Source: Inquilinus sp. Marseille-Q2685 (lineage in GTDB: Bacteria; Pseudomonadota; Alphaproteobacteria; DSM-16000; Inquilinaceae). Taken from it: a DNA stretch of 64,000 nucleotides. Shown here piece by piece: positions 10,051 through 20,325 of the stretch. Under the pieces are notes generated by a model that was not told the DNA's origin, ran no database searches, and worked only from the letters and a program-made list of their open reading frames with translations. The translations under genes were made by a program, and so were the position numbers. Position 1 is the first letter of the stretch; the number at the start of each line of letters is the position of its first letter. Location: contig NZ_CAKAKL010000005.1 in assembly GCF_916619195.1 (NCBI RefSeq), positions 186,001 through 250,000 on the forward strand, in the 5' to 3' direction.

Positions 10051-11301
10051 ATGACGCTCGCACGACCCATCCGCACCGCGCTCCTGGCCGGCGCCGCGCT
10101 GGCGGCCCTGGCCGGCCCCGCCATGGCGGCGGAGCTGACGGTGATGTGGACCACCAACAGCGACAAGGAGGAGCAGGTGCTGCGCGGGCTTCTGGCCGAA
10201 TACACGGCCCAGCACCCCGACACCACCTTCAAGCTGCAGCTCGTCCCCTATGACGGCTACGACCAGAAGCTGGCCCAGGGCGCGGCCTCCGGCACCGCGC
10301 CGGACCTCGCCAAGACCACCAGCATGCGGCCGGTGATCCGGCCCTTCCTGACCGACCTGGCCCCGGATTTCGGCAAGGACTATCTCGACCAGTTCGTGAA
10401 GGCCTGGGCCACCGGCGCACAGCTGGGCGACCAGATCATCGCCGCGCCGCTCGACGTCACCGCGACCGGCATCTTCCTCAACGCCGACGCCTTCCGGAAG
10501 GCCGGGGTGGCGATCCCCGACCCGGCCAAAGGCTGGACCTGGGACGAGTTCCTGGCCGCGACCAAGACGGTGTCGGAGAAGGCGGGAGTGCGCTACCCGC
10601 TGGTCTGGGACGTCTCGGCCAGTCGCTGGATCACCTATCTCTACCACAACGGCCAGCACGTCTTCAGCGAGGCGCCGCCCTACAAGGTGGTGCTGGACAA
10701 GGCGCGCGGCGCCCAGATCCTCGACGACTTCGTCAAGATCACCGAGACCCACATGCCGCCCGGGCTGTGGAAGGGCTCCAGCGCCGAGAACCCGAAGCAG
10801 CTGTTCCTGCACGGCCAGGCCGTCGCCTGGATGTCGGGCAGCTGGCAGATCAGCAGCCTGGTCTCGGACGCCGGTTTCGACTGGCAGGCCGGGCCGACGC
10901 CGCATGGCGAGGTGGCCTCCAGCGTGGTCGGCGGCGACTACATCATTGCCTTCAACACCGGCGAGCATGTCGAGGAGGCGCTCGAGGTGCTGCGCTGGTT
11001 CTCGACCCCGGAGGTGCAGGCCAAATGGGCGGCGCCGCTGATGATGATCCCGGCCAGCCTGAAGACCGGCCCGATCGACTACGGCGACGCCAAGGCCAGC
11101 GCCGCGCTGGCGGCGCTGCAGAAGGAGCTGGCGGACAGCCCGCTCTATGCCGGCACCGACCAGGGCAACCCGGCGATGCAGTATGTCTGGGACCCGATCA
11201 AGCAGGCGGTGATCCAGCGCGTCGCCGGCCAGATCACCTCGGCCCAGGCAATGGACATGATCGCCAAGGCGGCCGAGGATTCGCTGAAGGCGGAGCAGTG
11301 A
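10051..11301 (+). CDS. Sugar ABC transporter substrate-binding protein
   Basis: Periplasmic solute-binding protein of the SBP_bac_1 (cluster B, carbohydrate) family, 416 residues. The signal peptide spans about residues 1-26 with cleavage after AMA. Mature features include LTVMWTTNSDKEEQVLRG at the N-terminus, the WTWDEFLAATK region, and FLHGQAVAWMSGSWQ, typical of sugar-binding proteins. The start at 10051 is chosen because GGGAGG lies 8 bases upstream and a signal peptide follows at once; an open frame extends further upstream without these features. It is followed by two permeases with a GTGA overlap. Confidence 0.93.
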   Translation: MTLARPIRTALLAGAALAALAGPAMAAELTVMWTTNSDKEEQVLRGLLAEYTAQHPDTTFKLQLVPYDGYDQKLAQGAASGTAPDLAKTTSMRPVIRPFLTDLAPDFGKDYLDQFVKAWATGAQLGDQIIAAPLDVTATGIFLNADAFRKAGVAIPDPAKGWTWDEFLAATKTVSEKAGVRYPLVWDVSASRWITYLYHNGQHVFSEAPPYKVVLDKARGAQILDDFVKITETHMPPGLWKGSSAENPKQLFLHGQAVAWMSGSWQISSLVSDAGFDWQAGPTPHGEVASSVVGGDYIIAFNTGEHVEEALEVLRWFSTPEVQAKWAAPLMMIPASLKTGPIDYGDAKASAALAALQKELADSPLYAGTDQGNPAMQYVWDPIKQAVIQRVAGQITSAQAMDMIAKAAEDSLKAEQ

Positions 11302-12245
11302 CCAGCGCGGCAGACACGGCGGGTCGGGGCGAGGCGCGGCCCGACCGGTCCGGCGCGGCGGGCCGCGGGCTGGGGGCGCGGCTGTTCCCCTATGCGCTGG
11401 TGGCGCCGACCCTGCTGCTGCTCGCCGTCTTCACCCTGTTCCCGCTGGTCCAGGGCTTCTGGACCTCCTTCTTCAAGCGCGGGCTGGTGGTGGCGCCGCG
11501 CGCCCCGGCCACCCATCCGGTCTTCGTCGGGCTCGACAACTACCTTGCGCTGGCGAGCGACCCCGAATTCACCGGCACGCTGATCAAGACCGTCGGCTTC
11601 GTCTGCGTGGCGGTGCCACTGGTGATCGCGGTGTCGCTGGCCCTCGCCCTGCTGCTGGCCCGACCGTTCCGCGGCGTCGGCGCCATCCGCGCCGTGGTGT
11701 TCTTCCCCTACATGACCAGCCTGCTGATCGTCGGCATCGTCTGGAAATGGCTGCTCGGCTACAACTCCGGCCTGATCAACTTCATGCTCGACCTCGCCGG
11801 CATCGCCCCGGTGCCGTGGCTGGAGAACGAGCTGTTGGCCCAGGCGGCGCTGGTCTTCGTCTGGGTCTGGGCCAATGCCGGCTTCTACATGATGATCTTC
11901 ATCGCCGGGCTGATGATGATCCCCGGCGACTATTACGAGGCCGCGGCGATCGACGCCGCGTCGCCCTGGCGGATGTTCCGCCGCATCACCCTGCCGCTCT
12001 TGCGCCCGACCATGCTGATCGCCCTGGTCCTGGCCTCGGTCGAGGCGTTCAAGGTCTATGAGGTCGTGGTGTCGCTGACCCATGGCGGTCCCGGCCGGGC
12101 GACGGTCTACCTGATCCAGGCGATCTACGAGACCGGCTTCACCAAGCCGGCTTCGGCCGGCTTCGCCGCCGCCCAGTCGATGGCGCTGTTCGCCATCCTG
12201 ATGGCGCTGACGGTCCTGCAGCTGCGCATGGCGAAGGAGCGGTGA
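11298..12245 (+). CDS. Sugar ABC transporter permease, MalF/UgpA type
   Basis: Inner-membrane permease (315 residues) with six predicted membrane segments, the first at LFPYALVAPTLLLLAVFTLF. The EAA loop that contacts the ATPase reads YYEAAAIDAASPWRMFRRI followed by TLPLLRP. The GTG start overlaps the stop of the binding-protein gene (GTGA), and no other start suits the spacing, since the frame upstream lies within that gene. It pairs with the next permease to form the channel. Confidence 0.92.
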   Translation: MTSAADTAGRGEARPDRSGAAGRGLGARLFPYALVAPTLLLLAVFTLFPLVQGFWTSFFKRGLVVAPRAPATHPVFVGLDNYLALASDPEFTGTLIKTVGFVCVAVPLVIAVSLALALLLARPFRGVGAIRAVVFFPYMTSLLIVGIVWKWLLGYNSGLINFMLDLAGIAPVPWLENELLAQAALVFVWVWANAGFYMMIFIAGLMMIPGDYYEAAAIDAASPWRMFRRITLPLLRPTMLIALVLASVEAFKVYEVVVSLTHGGPGRATVYLIQAIYETGFTKPASAGFAAAQSMALFAILMALTVLQLRMAKER

Positions 12246-13060
12246 GCATGGGCGCGAAAAGCCTCAGGGGCAGCCTGGTCGCCCTGGTCCTGCTGTTCTT
12301 CCTGTTCCCGCCGCTGTGGATCGTGGCGAGCTCGCTGAAGCCGCCGATGGAGATCTTCGCCTGGCCGCCGACGCTGCTGCCGCAGCACTGGACGCTCGAC
12401 AACTTCGCCAGCGCCCTCGGCGCCGCGCGCTTCGACCTGTTCTTCACCAACTCGGCGGTGGTCGCGGTCGGCTCCAGCGTCCTGTCGGTGGTGATCAGCA
12501 TCATGGCCGGCTTCGCCCTGTCGAAGTACCGGTTCCCGGGCGACGGGCTGTGCTTCATGCTGATCATGGCGACCATGATGATCCCGCTGCAGGTCGTGCT
12601 GATCCCGATGTTCATGGTGCTGAAGGGGCTCGGCCTCCTGGACAGCCTGTGGGGGCTGATCATCCCGCCCGCGGCGACGCCGACCGGCGTGTTCCTGATG
12701 CGGCAATACATGCGCGGCATCCCGGACAGCCTCCTGGAGGCGGCGCGGATCGACGGCACCAGCGAATGGCGCATCCTGTGGCGGATCGTGGTGCCGCTGT
12801 GCAAGCCGGCGATCGCGACGCTGGCCGCCTTCACCTTCGTCTGGCGCTGGAACGACTATCTGTGGCCGTTCCTGGTGGTGAACGACCAGTCGCGCTGGAC
12901 CGTGCAGCTGGCGCTCGCCAACTATGTCGGCCAGTGGGATATCGACTGGCCGCGGCTCCTGGCCATGGCCGTGCTGTCCAGCCTGCCGATCCTGGTGCTG
13001 TTCATCGCCCTGCAGCGCTTCTTCATGAGCGGCATGATGGCGGGGGCGACGAAGGAGTAG
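12242..13060 (+). CDS. Sugar ABC transporter permease, MalG/UgpE type
   Basis: Second channel subunit (272 residues). The first membrane segment is SLVALVLLFFLFPPLWIVAS. The EAA loop SLLEAARIDGTSEWRILWRI, then VVPLCKP, is intact. It starts at GTG overlapping the previous stop (GTGA), with an ATG two codons later. Last gene of the ROK-headed operon; it converges on the HigBA pair with only 7 bases between stops and no terminator visible. Confidence 0.93.
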   Translation: MSMGAKSLRGSLVALVLLFFLFPPLWIVASSLKPPMEIFAWPPTLLPQHWTLDNFASALGAARFDLFFTNSAVVAVGSSVLSVVISIMAGFALSKYRFPGDGLCFMLIMATMMIPLQVVLIPMFMVLKGLGLLDSLWGLIIPPAATPTGVFLMRQYMRGIPDSLLEAARIDGTSEWRILWRIVVPLCKPAIATLAAFTFVWRWNDYLWPFLVVNDQSRWTVQLALANYVGQWDIDWPRLLAMAVLSSLPILVLFIALQRFFMSGMMAGATKE

Positions 13061-13067
13061 GCGTCGG

Positions 13068-13349
13068 CTATGCGGCGTCCAACTCGACATGGACGCGCCG
13101 ACCGAGGGCCGTCGCGATGTTCACCAGGGCATCCAGGGAAAAGCGGGAGACTCGCCCCCGCAGCAGGTCGTTGATCCGTGGCTGGGTGACGCCGCAATGT
13201 GCGGCTGCCTCGATCTGCGTCCAACCCTTCTCTCGGATGATCTCGGTGATCTTCATCATCAGCTCGGCCCGGGTCCGCAGATTGGCCGCTTCCCCAGGCG
13301 TGTCGGCGATGGCGTCCCACACGCTGGCGAAGGTCTCGGATTCAGTCAT
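13068..13349 (-). CDS. HigA-like antitoxin, XRE-type HTH
   Basis: 93-residue DNA-binding antitoxin. A helix-turn-helix covers about residues 38-70 (GWTQIEAAAHCGVTQPRIND, then LLRGRVSRFSLDAL), as in the COG5606/HTH_37 group that pairs with Gp49-type HigB toxins. Its ATG overlaps the toxin stop (ATGA), so translation of toxin and antitoxin is coupled, in the toxin-first order of HigBA systems. It should neutralise the toxin and repress the pair through the palindrome at 13684-13701. A longer upstream frame exists but lies inside the toxin gene. Confidence 0.9.
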   Translation of the reverse strand: MTESETFASVWDAIADTPGEAANLRTRAELMMKITEIIREKGWTQIEAAAHCGVTQPRINDLLRGRVSRFSLDALVNIATALGRRVHVELDAA

Positions 13350-13675
13350 CGGGCACCTCGCACAAGATCGGTGAAGCGGGATCGGGCCAACTCGATGTCG
13401 CGCCTGCTGGTCGCCTGCGTCTTCTTCTTCTGGAAGCAGTGCAACACATAGACCGCCTCGGCCCGCCGGGCGGTGTAGATCACCCAGAAGGTCCCGGAAT
13501 CGTCCCACACCCTGATTTCCTCGACGCCTTTGCCGATCGACGGCATCGACTTGAAGTCATCGGGTTGCTGCCCGCGTTGCACCTTGTCCAATTGATAGCC
13601 GGCGTCCTGGCGGGCTTCGGCCGGGAACGCACGCAGTTCTTCGAGCGAATCCCCCAGGAAGCGGAGCGGCTTCAT
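13346..13675 (-). CDS. HigB-like toxin (Gp49/RelE superfamily)
   Basis: 109-residue protein of the phage-derived Gp49-like/HigB family, whose members are ribosome-dependent mRNA interferases. Family features are the N-terminal LRFLGDSLEELRAFPAEAR, DDFKSMPSIGKGVEEIRV, and the C-terminal VYVLHCFQKKKTQATSRRDI. The ATG at 13675 is preferred because a near-consensus -10 and the operator lie just upstream; the open frame beyond runs into trmB. The predicted transcription start falls on or next to this ATG, so the message may be leaderless. It lies between trmB and the sugar operon. Confidence 0.9.
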   Translation of the reverse strand: MKPLRFLGDSLEELRAFPAEARQDAGYQLDKVQRGQQPDDFKSMPSIGKGVEEIRVWDDSGTFWVIYTARRAEAVYVLHCFQKKKTQATSRRDIELARSRFTDLVRGAR

Positions 13676-13681
13676 TCGAAA

Positions 13682-13701
13682 AGTATATCCAAACGGATAT
13701 A
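13682..13701 (-). promoter_or_regulatory. HigBA promoter and operator
   Basis: A perfect 7-bp inverted repeat, TATATCC-AAAC-GGATATA (13684-13701), sits 8 bases upstream of the toxin ATG. On the minus strand it overlaps TATACT (13687-13682), a strong -10, with TTGCGG 16 bases further upstream. Binding by HigA here would block polymerase, the usual autoregulation of such pairs. Confidence 0.7.
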
Positions 13702-13716
13702 GGCCGCAACCTCTTG

Positions 13717-14424
13717 CTATCCCCTCGGCCGGCGGCGGAAGCGCAGATAATAGGGCCGGCCGTGCAGGGCCTTCTCCTCGTAGCGGGTCGGCGGCCAGTC
13801 CGCCGTCCGCTCGCGCCAGTCGGAGGGGCCTTCCGCGGTCCAGGCGAAGGCCGGGTTGCGGCGGACGCGCTCCAGCGACCAGTCCAGCAGCGGCGCGTCG
13901 TCGGTGGCGATGCGCAGCTCGCCGTCGTCCTTCAGCAGCCGGGCCAGATCGGCCACCGTGTCGTCCTGGATGAAGCGGCGGTTGTGGTGGCGCAGCTTCG
14001 GCCAGGGGTCGGCGAACAGCAGGAACAGGCGGCCGACCGAGCCGTCCGGCAGCCGGTCCAGCAGCGGCCGCGCGTCGTCGGGCCAGACCCGCACCATGTC
14101 GAGGCCGTCGCGCTCCACCATCGCCAGCAGCGTCGACATGCCGTTGATGAATGGCTCGCAGCCGATGAAGCCGACATCGCGGTGATGCGCCGCCTGCCAG
14201 GCCAGGTGCTCGCCGGCGCCGAAGCCGATCTCGACCCACAGCTCGCGCGGCGGGCGCGGGAACAGGGCGGCCGGGTCCAGCGCGCCGCCCTCCTCGGGCA
14301 GCGCCACGGTCAGCCGCGGCAGCAGGGTCTCGATCAAAGCGGCGCGGCCGGCGCGGAGCTTTCGCCCATGGCGCCGGCCGTGGAAATGGCGGCGCTTCTC
14401 GGCGCCGCCGTCCGGTTCAGTCAT
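13717..14424 (-). CDS. trmB: tRNA (guanine-N7-)-methyltransferase
   Basis: Forms m7G46 in tRNA using S-adenosylmethionine. The 235-residue protein has the SAM-binding stretch LWVEIGFGAGEHLAWQA, the family motif LFLLFADPWPKLRHHNRR, and the C-terminal TRYEEKALHGRPYY. The start MTEPDGG at 14424 is used since it lies 4 bases after the metK stop; a longer frame would run into metK. It follows the enzyme that makes its cofactor. In many alphaproteobacteria, as I recall, rimP comes directly after trmB; here HigBA and the sugar operon intervene. Confidence 0.95.
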   Translation of the reverse strand: MTEPDGGAEKRRHFHGRRHGRKLRAGRAALIETLLPRLTVALPEEGGALDPAALFPRPPRELWVEIGFGAGEHLAWQAAHHRDVGFIGCEPFINGMSTLLAMVERDGLDMVRVWPDDARPLLDRLPDGSVGRLFLLFADPWPKLRHHNRRFIQDDTVADLARLLKDDGELRIATDDAPLLDWSLERVRRNPAFAWTAEGPSDWRERTADWPPTRYEEKALHGRPYYLRFRRRPRG

Positions 14425-14428
14425 CGGG

Positions 14429-15598
<1,170 letters not shown>

Positions 15599-15703
15599 GT
15601 CGAACCCCTGGCTGCGCTGAAAATGGTGGAAAGCATCGTGCGGCGGCGACCGGGCTTTTTCGCAAGGGCCAGAGGCGCGGTCAAGTACGGCGCCGTCCGG
15701 GGC

Positions 15704-16177
15704 TCAGGCGGCGTCGCTGCCGCCCTCGTCGCTACGGGTCCCCGACATGGCCTTGAGCAGGTCCAGAACGCGCCGCCGGGTCGCCTGGTCCTCGACCCGG
15801 TAATAGGCGCGGATCAGCTCCAGCGTCTCGCGCCGCTGCATCGGGTCGGGGCCGGCGTCGTAGGGTTCGGCCTCCTCGGCCAGGCCGGCCGCGGGCAGGC
15901 CGTCGACCGCGGGCGCATCCTCGAAGAAGAAGTCGACCGGCACCTCCAGCACCCGGCTCAGCTGGTGCAGCCGGCTGGCGCCGATGCGGTTCGAGCCGTG
16001 CTCGTATTTCTGGATCTGCTGGAAGGTCAGGCCGATCGCCGTCGCCAGCTTGGCCTGGCTATATCCGAGAAGGGTCCGCCGCAGGCGGATGCGGCCGCCG
16101 ATATGCACGTCGAGCGGGCTGGGTTCGTCATTCCGCGGACGACCGCGGGGCCGTTTCGGGGCGTCGGGTGCGGCCAC
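15704..16177 (-). CDS. XRE-family HTH transcriptional regulator
   Basis: 157-residue DNA-binding protein. A Cro/CI-type helix-turn-helix spans about residues 30-85 (IRLRRTLLGYSQAKLATAIG, then LTFQQIQKYEHGSNRIGASR). A basic stretch KRPRGRPRND precedes it and an acidic linker follows. Proteins of this kind sit next to metK and lnt in many alphaproteobacteria; their targets are largely unknown, and control of metK is a reasonable guess. It is encoded 105 bases upstream of metK. Confidence 0.9.
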   Translation of the reverse strand: MAAPDAPKRPRGRPRNDEPSPLDVHIGGRIRLRRTLLGYSQAKLATAIGLTFQQIQKYEHGSNRIGASRLHQLSRVLEVPVDFFFEDAPAVDGLPAAGLAEEAEPYDAGPDPMQRRETLELIRAYYRVEDQATRRRVLDLLKAMSGTRSDEGGSDAA

Positions 16178-16259
16178 GCATCACTCCGCAGCAATTCGCA
16201 AGGGGCCGGGTGCGATCATTTCGCGAGGCGCGCATCCTAATGCGCGAAGCCGGGCAACT

Positions 16260-17924
16260 TCAAGGCAGTCCGGCGGCGGACGGAGGCGGGATCGGTCGCG
16301 CCGGCCGTCCGATCCGTCCGGCCAGAAGGCCCAGGACCAGCAGCAGCCAGAAGCCGGCCTCGCCCCAGCGGGCATAGGGCGTCTCCGGCAGCGCCGCCGG
16401 CAGGGGGGTATCGAGGATGCCGGCCGTGCCGAGGGCGATCTCCCCCGTGACCCGGCCATAGGCGTCGACCACGCCGCTGATGCCGGTGTTGGCGGCGCGC
16501 ACCAGCGGCAGCCCCTCCTCCACCGCACGGGTCCGGGCGATGGCGAAATGCTGGTGGGGCCCGCTGGTCAGCCCGTACCAGCCGTCATTGGTGACGTTCA
16601 GCAGCCAGCCCGGCCGCGGACCGGCGGGGTCCAGCACGGCGCCGGGGAAGATCGCCTCGTAGCAGATCAGCGGGCTGACCGGCGGCAGCCCGGGCAGGTC
16701 GATGGTGCGCGGCCCTGGCCCGGCGGAGAAGTCGAGCGACCCGGCGGTGATCTTCTCGATGCCGAACTGCTTCAGGAAGGCATGGAACGGCACGTACTCG
16801 CCGAACGGCACCAGATGCGCCTTGTCATAGGTGGCGAGGATCGTGCCGGAACGGTCCAGCGCATAGATGCTGTTCCAGGCCTGCAGCGGCTGGGTGCCGT
16901 AGGGCGTGGCCCGGGTGGCGCCGACCAGGGCTAGGGCGCTGGGCGGCAGGATCGCCCCCAGCGCCTTCTGCGCCTCCGGCTCCCAGGACAGGGTGAAGGG
17001 CACCGCGGTCTCGGACCAGATCACGGCGCTGACGCGCTCGATCCCCGGCCCGGTCGACATCGCCAGCTGCTTGTTGAAGTTCTCGACCAGCTTGTCGCCG
17101 GACCATTTGTCGGCCTGGGAGATGTTCGGCTGCACCAGGCGCAGGGTGACGCCGGGCACCGTGGCGCCGTCGTCGCCCGACAGGCGCCCGGCGCCCCAGG
17201 CCCCGATCGCCAGGAACAGGGCGATGCCGGCGGCGGTGGCGGCCCAGCCCTGCCGCGGCCCGGCCAGCGTCGCCGGCAGGGTGGCGGCGGCCACGGTCAG
17301 CGCGCTCAGCCCGTAGATGCCGATCACCGAGACGCCCTGCAGCACCGGCAACCAGCCGACCCAGGTGTAGCCGATCAGGTTCCAGGGGAAGCCGGTCAGG
17401 ACATGGCCGCGCAGCCATTCCGCCAGGCCCCAGGCGGCGGCCAGGGCCAGGGGACCGCCCCAGCCGGCGCGGCGCAGCCCATGGAAGCCGAGTCCCGCGA
17501 GGCCGGTGAAGATCCCCAGCAGCGCCGGCAGCCCGGCCAGGGCGAAGGGGATCATCCAGAAGAAGCGCGGCAGGTCGACGGTCAGCGCCCAGGACACCCA
17601 GTACAGGCCGGGCACGAAGAAGCCGAAGCCGAAGGCCCAGCCGGTCAGGAAGGCGGACCAGCCGCCGCGGGCGCCGGCCAGGAGCCAGAACAGGCCGGGA
17701 AAGGCCAGCCACAGCGCCGGCGCGGCGTAGAGCGGCGGCACCGACAGGCTGGCCAGGACGCCGAGGCCGATGGCGGTCCCGAAGCGCCGCCAGCGGCTCA
17801 GCCCCATCAGGCGGGCGGCGATGCGATCGAGGATTCCGCCGGGCTGCGGCCCGGCTGTCTCAGCCAGCCTCGGCGCCGTCGCGGCGGCGGATGCGGAGGC
17901 GTTTGATCCGGCGCGGATCGGCAT
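16260..17924 (-). CDS. lnt: Apolipoprotein N-acyltransferase
   Basis: Inner-membrane enzyme that adds the third acyl chain to lipoproteins. The N-terminal half holds several membrane segments (about residues 48-240) and the C-terminal half a nitrilase-type domain. The catalytic triad motifs are visible: WSETAVPF (Glu), YDKAHLVPFGEY (Lys) and ICYEAIFP (Cys). A last membrane helix (FWLLLVLGLLAG) closes the protein. The start at 17924 has GAGGTGAT just upstream but overlaps corC by 65 bases; an ATG at 17807 (MGLSRWRRFG) lacks a ribosome-binding site but avoids the overlap. Confidence 0.96.
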   Translation of the reverse strand: MPIRAGSNASASAAATAPRLAETAGPQPGGILDRIAARLMGLSRWRRFGTAIGLGVLASLSVPPLYAAPALWLAFPGLFWLLAGARGGWSAFLTGWAFGFGFFVPGLYWVSWALTVDLPRFFWMIPFALAGLPALLGIFTGLAGLGFHGLRRAGWGGPLALAAAWGLAEWLRGHVLTGFPWNLIGYTWVGWLPVLQGVSVIGIYGLSALTVAAATLPATLAGPRQGWAATAAGIALFLAIGAWGAGRLSGDDGATVPGVTLRLVQPNISQADKWSGDKLVENFNKQLAMSTGPGIERVSAVIWSETAVPFTLSWEPEAQKALGAILPPSALALVGATRATPYGTQPLQAWNSIYALDRSGTILATYDKAHLVPFGEYVPFHAFLKQFGIEKITAGSLDFSAGPGPRTIDLPGLPPVSPLICYEAIFPGAVLDPAGPRPGWLLNVTNDGWYGLTSGPHQHFAIARTRAVEEGLPLVRAANTGISGVVDAYGRVTGEIALGTAGILDTPLPAALPETPYARWGEAGFWLLLVLGLLAGRIGRPARPIPPPSAAGLP

Positions 17925-18765
17925 CGATCACCTCGAACTCGAACCCCTTGGGGTGGGTCAACAGCTCGCCCCGCGCCGGAATCCGGCCGGCGAGCGCGAA
18001 GACGAGGCCGCCGAGCGTGTCGATGTCGTCGCGCTCGTCCTCCTCCAGCACCGTGCCGACCTTGGCCTCGAAGGCCTCGATCGGCAGGCGGGCATCGGCG
18101 ATCAGCGTGCCGTCCGGCTTCTCGACCAGCTGCGGCGGCTCGTCGATGTCGTGCTCGTCCTCGATCTCGCCGACGATCTCCTCGACCAGATCCTCGATCG
18201 TGATCAGACCGTCGATGCCGCCGAACTCGTCGATCACCAGCGCCATGTGCTGGCGCTTCTCGCGCATCTGCAGCAGGAGGTCGAGCACCGGCATCGACGG
18301 TGCGACGATCTGGACCGGGCGCAGGATCTCGGTCAGCGACTTCGGGGCGTCGACGTCGCCGGCCCGGGTTCGGCTCAGCGCCGCCACCACGTCCTTGACG
18401 TGGATCATGCCCAGCGCGTCGTCCAGGTTGTCGCGATAGACCGGCATCCGGCTGTGCGCCTCGCGCGCCAGGATGTCGAGCACGCCGGGCAGGGGCGTGT
18501 CGACCTCGACCCCGACGATGTCGGCCCGCGGCACCATCACGTCGATCGCCGTGCGGTCGCGCAGCCGCAGGATGTTGCCCAGCAGCATGCGCTCGTGCCG
18601 GGCGATCGAGGCCATGTCCTCGCCCTCGTCGCCGTCCTCGATCAGCTCCTCGATGGTCTCGCGCCAGTCCTCCTCGCTCTTGCCGCGCAGCAGGCCTCGC
18701 AGCCAGCTGCGCAACGGGTTGGCGTCGGAGGAGCGGGAAGGTCGGCCGGAAGATGTGTCGGACAT
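17860..18765 (-). CDS. corC: CorC/HlyC-family CBS-domain protein
   Basis: 301-residue soluble protein with a CBS-domain pair (about 80-200: VMVPRADIVGVEVDTPLPGV and GLITIEDLVEEIVGEIEDEH) and a C-terminal CorC_HlyC transporter-associated domain (LPIEAFEAKVG...DTLGGLVFALAGRIP). There is no membrane domain. Homologues have been linked to magnesium and cobalt efflux. It lies between ybeY (4 bases upstream) and lnt, the conserved position in this string. Confidence 0.94.
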   Translation of the reverse strand: MSDTSSGRPSRSSDANPLRSWLRGLLRGKSEEDWRETIEELIEDGDEGEDMASIARHERMLLGNILRLRDRTAIDVMVPRADIVGVEVDTPLPGVLDILAREAHSRMPVYRDNLDDALGMIHVKDVVAALSRTRAGDVDAPKSLTEILRPVQIVAPSMPVLDLLLQMREKRQHMALVIDEFGGIDGLITIEDLVEEIVGEIEDEHDIDEPPQLVEKPDGTLIADARLPIEAFEAKVGTVLEEDERDDIDTLGGLVFALAGRIPARGELLTHPKGFEFEVIDADPRRIKRLRIRRRDGAEAG

Positions 18766-18769
18766 GGCC

Positions 18770-19291
18770 TCAGGCGGGATCGGAATAGGGGTCGGCGATG
18801 CCGAAGCGGGCCAGGATCGCGGTCTCGATCCGCTCCATCGCCTCGGCCTCGTCGTCGGTCATGTGGTCATGGCCCAGCAGATGCAGGATACCATGAACCA
18901 CCAAGTGGCGGGCATGGTCTACAGGGGCCTTGCCGTCGCGCTCGGCTTCGGCCAGCACCGTCTCGAGCGCCAGCACGACGTCGCCCAGCACCAGCGGAGC
19001 GCCGGGAAAGTCGGGCTCATCAGCCTCGGTCAGGGCGAAGGACAGCACGTTGGTCGGCGCGTCCTTGCCGCGATAGTCGCGGTTCAGCCGCTGCACCGTG
19101 GCATCGTCGGCGAACACGATCGACAGCTCGGCCGGACGGCCGGGCTCGATCGCGACGCTTGAGCCCGCCCCCGCGGCGACCGTGGCCTCGACCAGAGACT
19201 CGATGGCGGCGGCAAGGGCGTCCTCGTCGGCAAAGCCGGGCCCCAACGCCGACCAGCCGGGCGCGTCGATGCTGACGGTGAGGTCGATCAC
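18770..19291 (-). CDS. ybeY: Endoribonuclease YbeY
   Basis: Zinc-dependent RNase for 16S rRNA 3' maturation and ribosome quality control. The 173-residue protein carries the metal-binding motif HGILHLLGHDH and the upstream RDYRGKDAPTNVLSFAL. Its GTG start overlaps the phoH stop (GTGA); the frame upstream is a shadow of phoH. It is coupled to phoH and followed by corC. Confidence 0.95.
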   Translation of the reverse strand: MIDLTVSIDAPGWSALGPGFADEDALAAAIESLVEATVAAGAGSSVAIEPGRPAELSIVFADDATVQRLNRDYRGKDAPTNVLSFALTEADEPDFPGAPLVLGDVVLALETVLAEAERDGKAPVDHARHLVVHGILHLLGHDHMTDDEAEAMERIETAILARFGIADPYSDPA

Positions 19292-20325
19292 GGCTTCGGC
19301 TTCCGGGCGCGGTCCGCCGCCTCGTAGGCGCGCACGATGCGCGCGACCAGCGGGTGGCGCACCACGTCGCGGTCGCTGAAGCGGACGACGCGGATGCCCT
19401 CGACCCCGTCCAGAATCTCCAGCGCGTCGACCAGGCCGGACTTCTCGCCGCGCGGCAGGTCGACCTGGCTGATGTCGCCGGTGACCACCATGCGGCTGGC
19501 CTCGCCCATCCGGGTCAGGGCCATGCGCATCTGCATCACCGTGGTGTTCTGCGCCTCGTCCAGGATGACGAAGGAATGGGCCAGGGTGCGGCCGCGCATG
19601 AAGGCCAGCGGCGCGATCTCGATCACGCCGGTCTCCATGTGCTTGGCCACCTGCTCGGCCGGCAGCAGGTCGTAGAGAGCGTCGTAGAGCGGGCGGAGAT
19701 AGGGGTCGACCTTCTCCTTCATGTCGCCGGGCAGGAAGCCCAGCCGCTCGCCGGCCTCGACCGCGGGGCGCGACAGCACGATGCGGTCGACCCGGCCGGC
19801 GATCAGCATCGACACCGCCTGGGCGACGGCGAGATAGGTCTTGCCGGTGCCCGCCGGGCCGACGCCGAACACCATCTCGCTCTGCGCCAGCGCCTCGATG
19901 TACTCCGCCTGGGTCGGGGAGCGCGGGCCGATCCGCTTGCGCCGGGTGACGATGGCGCCGTCGGATTTCAGGAGCGCGCTGCGCAGCGGCGTCCCGTCGG
20001 CGGCGGGCGCGTCGCGCACCAGCCGGATCACGCCGTCGATGTCGGCGCCGGTGACGCCCTGGCCCTGGGACAGCCGCTGCCACAGCGTCTCCAGCACCAG
20101 CCGGGCCTGCTCCACGGGCTCGGCCGGGCCCTTGATGGTGACGGTGTTGCCGCGCGACGCGAGGGACACGCCGAGCTGGTGCTCGATCCGCAGGAGATGC
20201 GTGTCGTGCTCGCCATACAGCAGCGGCAGCAGACGGTTGTCGTCGAAGCTGATCTCGGCACGCTGGGTCGCGGGCTTGGACCGGGCCGGCATCACGCCCG
20301 GGCCGTCGGGGCCGCGGGCGGTCAC
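19288..20325 (-). CDS. phoH: PhoH-family ATPase
   Basis: Cytoplasmic P-loop protein (345 residues), often paired with YbeY. An N-terminal KH-like region (about 20-90) is followed by the Walker [17 protein letters not shown], Walker [10 protein letters not shown], and the downstream [15 protein letters not shown]. The GTG at 20325 is chosen because GGAGGAGG lies 5 bases upstream and the start overlaps the miaB stop (GTGA). An ATG at 20292 is the alternative. The precise role is unsettled; an RNA-linked one is likely. Confidence 0.94.
   Translation of the reverse strand: MTARGPDGPGVMPARSKPATQRAEISFDDNRLLPLLYGEHDTHLLRIEHQLGVSLASRGNTVTIKGPAEPVEQARLVLETLWQRLSQGQGVTGADIDGVIRLVRDAPAADGTPLRSALLKSDGAIVTRRKRIGPRSPTQAEYIEALAQSEMVFGVGPAGTGKTYLAVAQAVSMLIAGRVDRIVLSRPAVEAGERLGFLPGDMKEKVDPYLRPLYDALYDLLPAEQVAKHMETGVIEIAPLAFMRGRTLAHSFVILDEAQNTTVMQMRMALTRMGEASRMVVTGDISQVDLPRGEKSGLVDALEILDGVEGIRVVRFSDRDVVRHPLVARIVRAYEAADRARKPKP

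Noticed and set aside
15599-15703. Possible SAM-responsive riboswitch upstream of metK
   Set aside because: No recognisable SAM-class consensus or terminator/anti-terminator pair was found, only a short leader after the xre gene.
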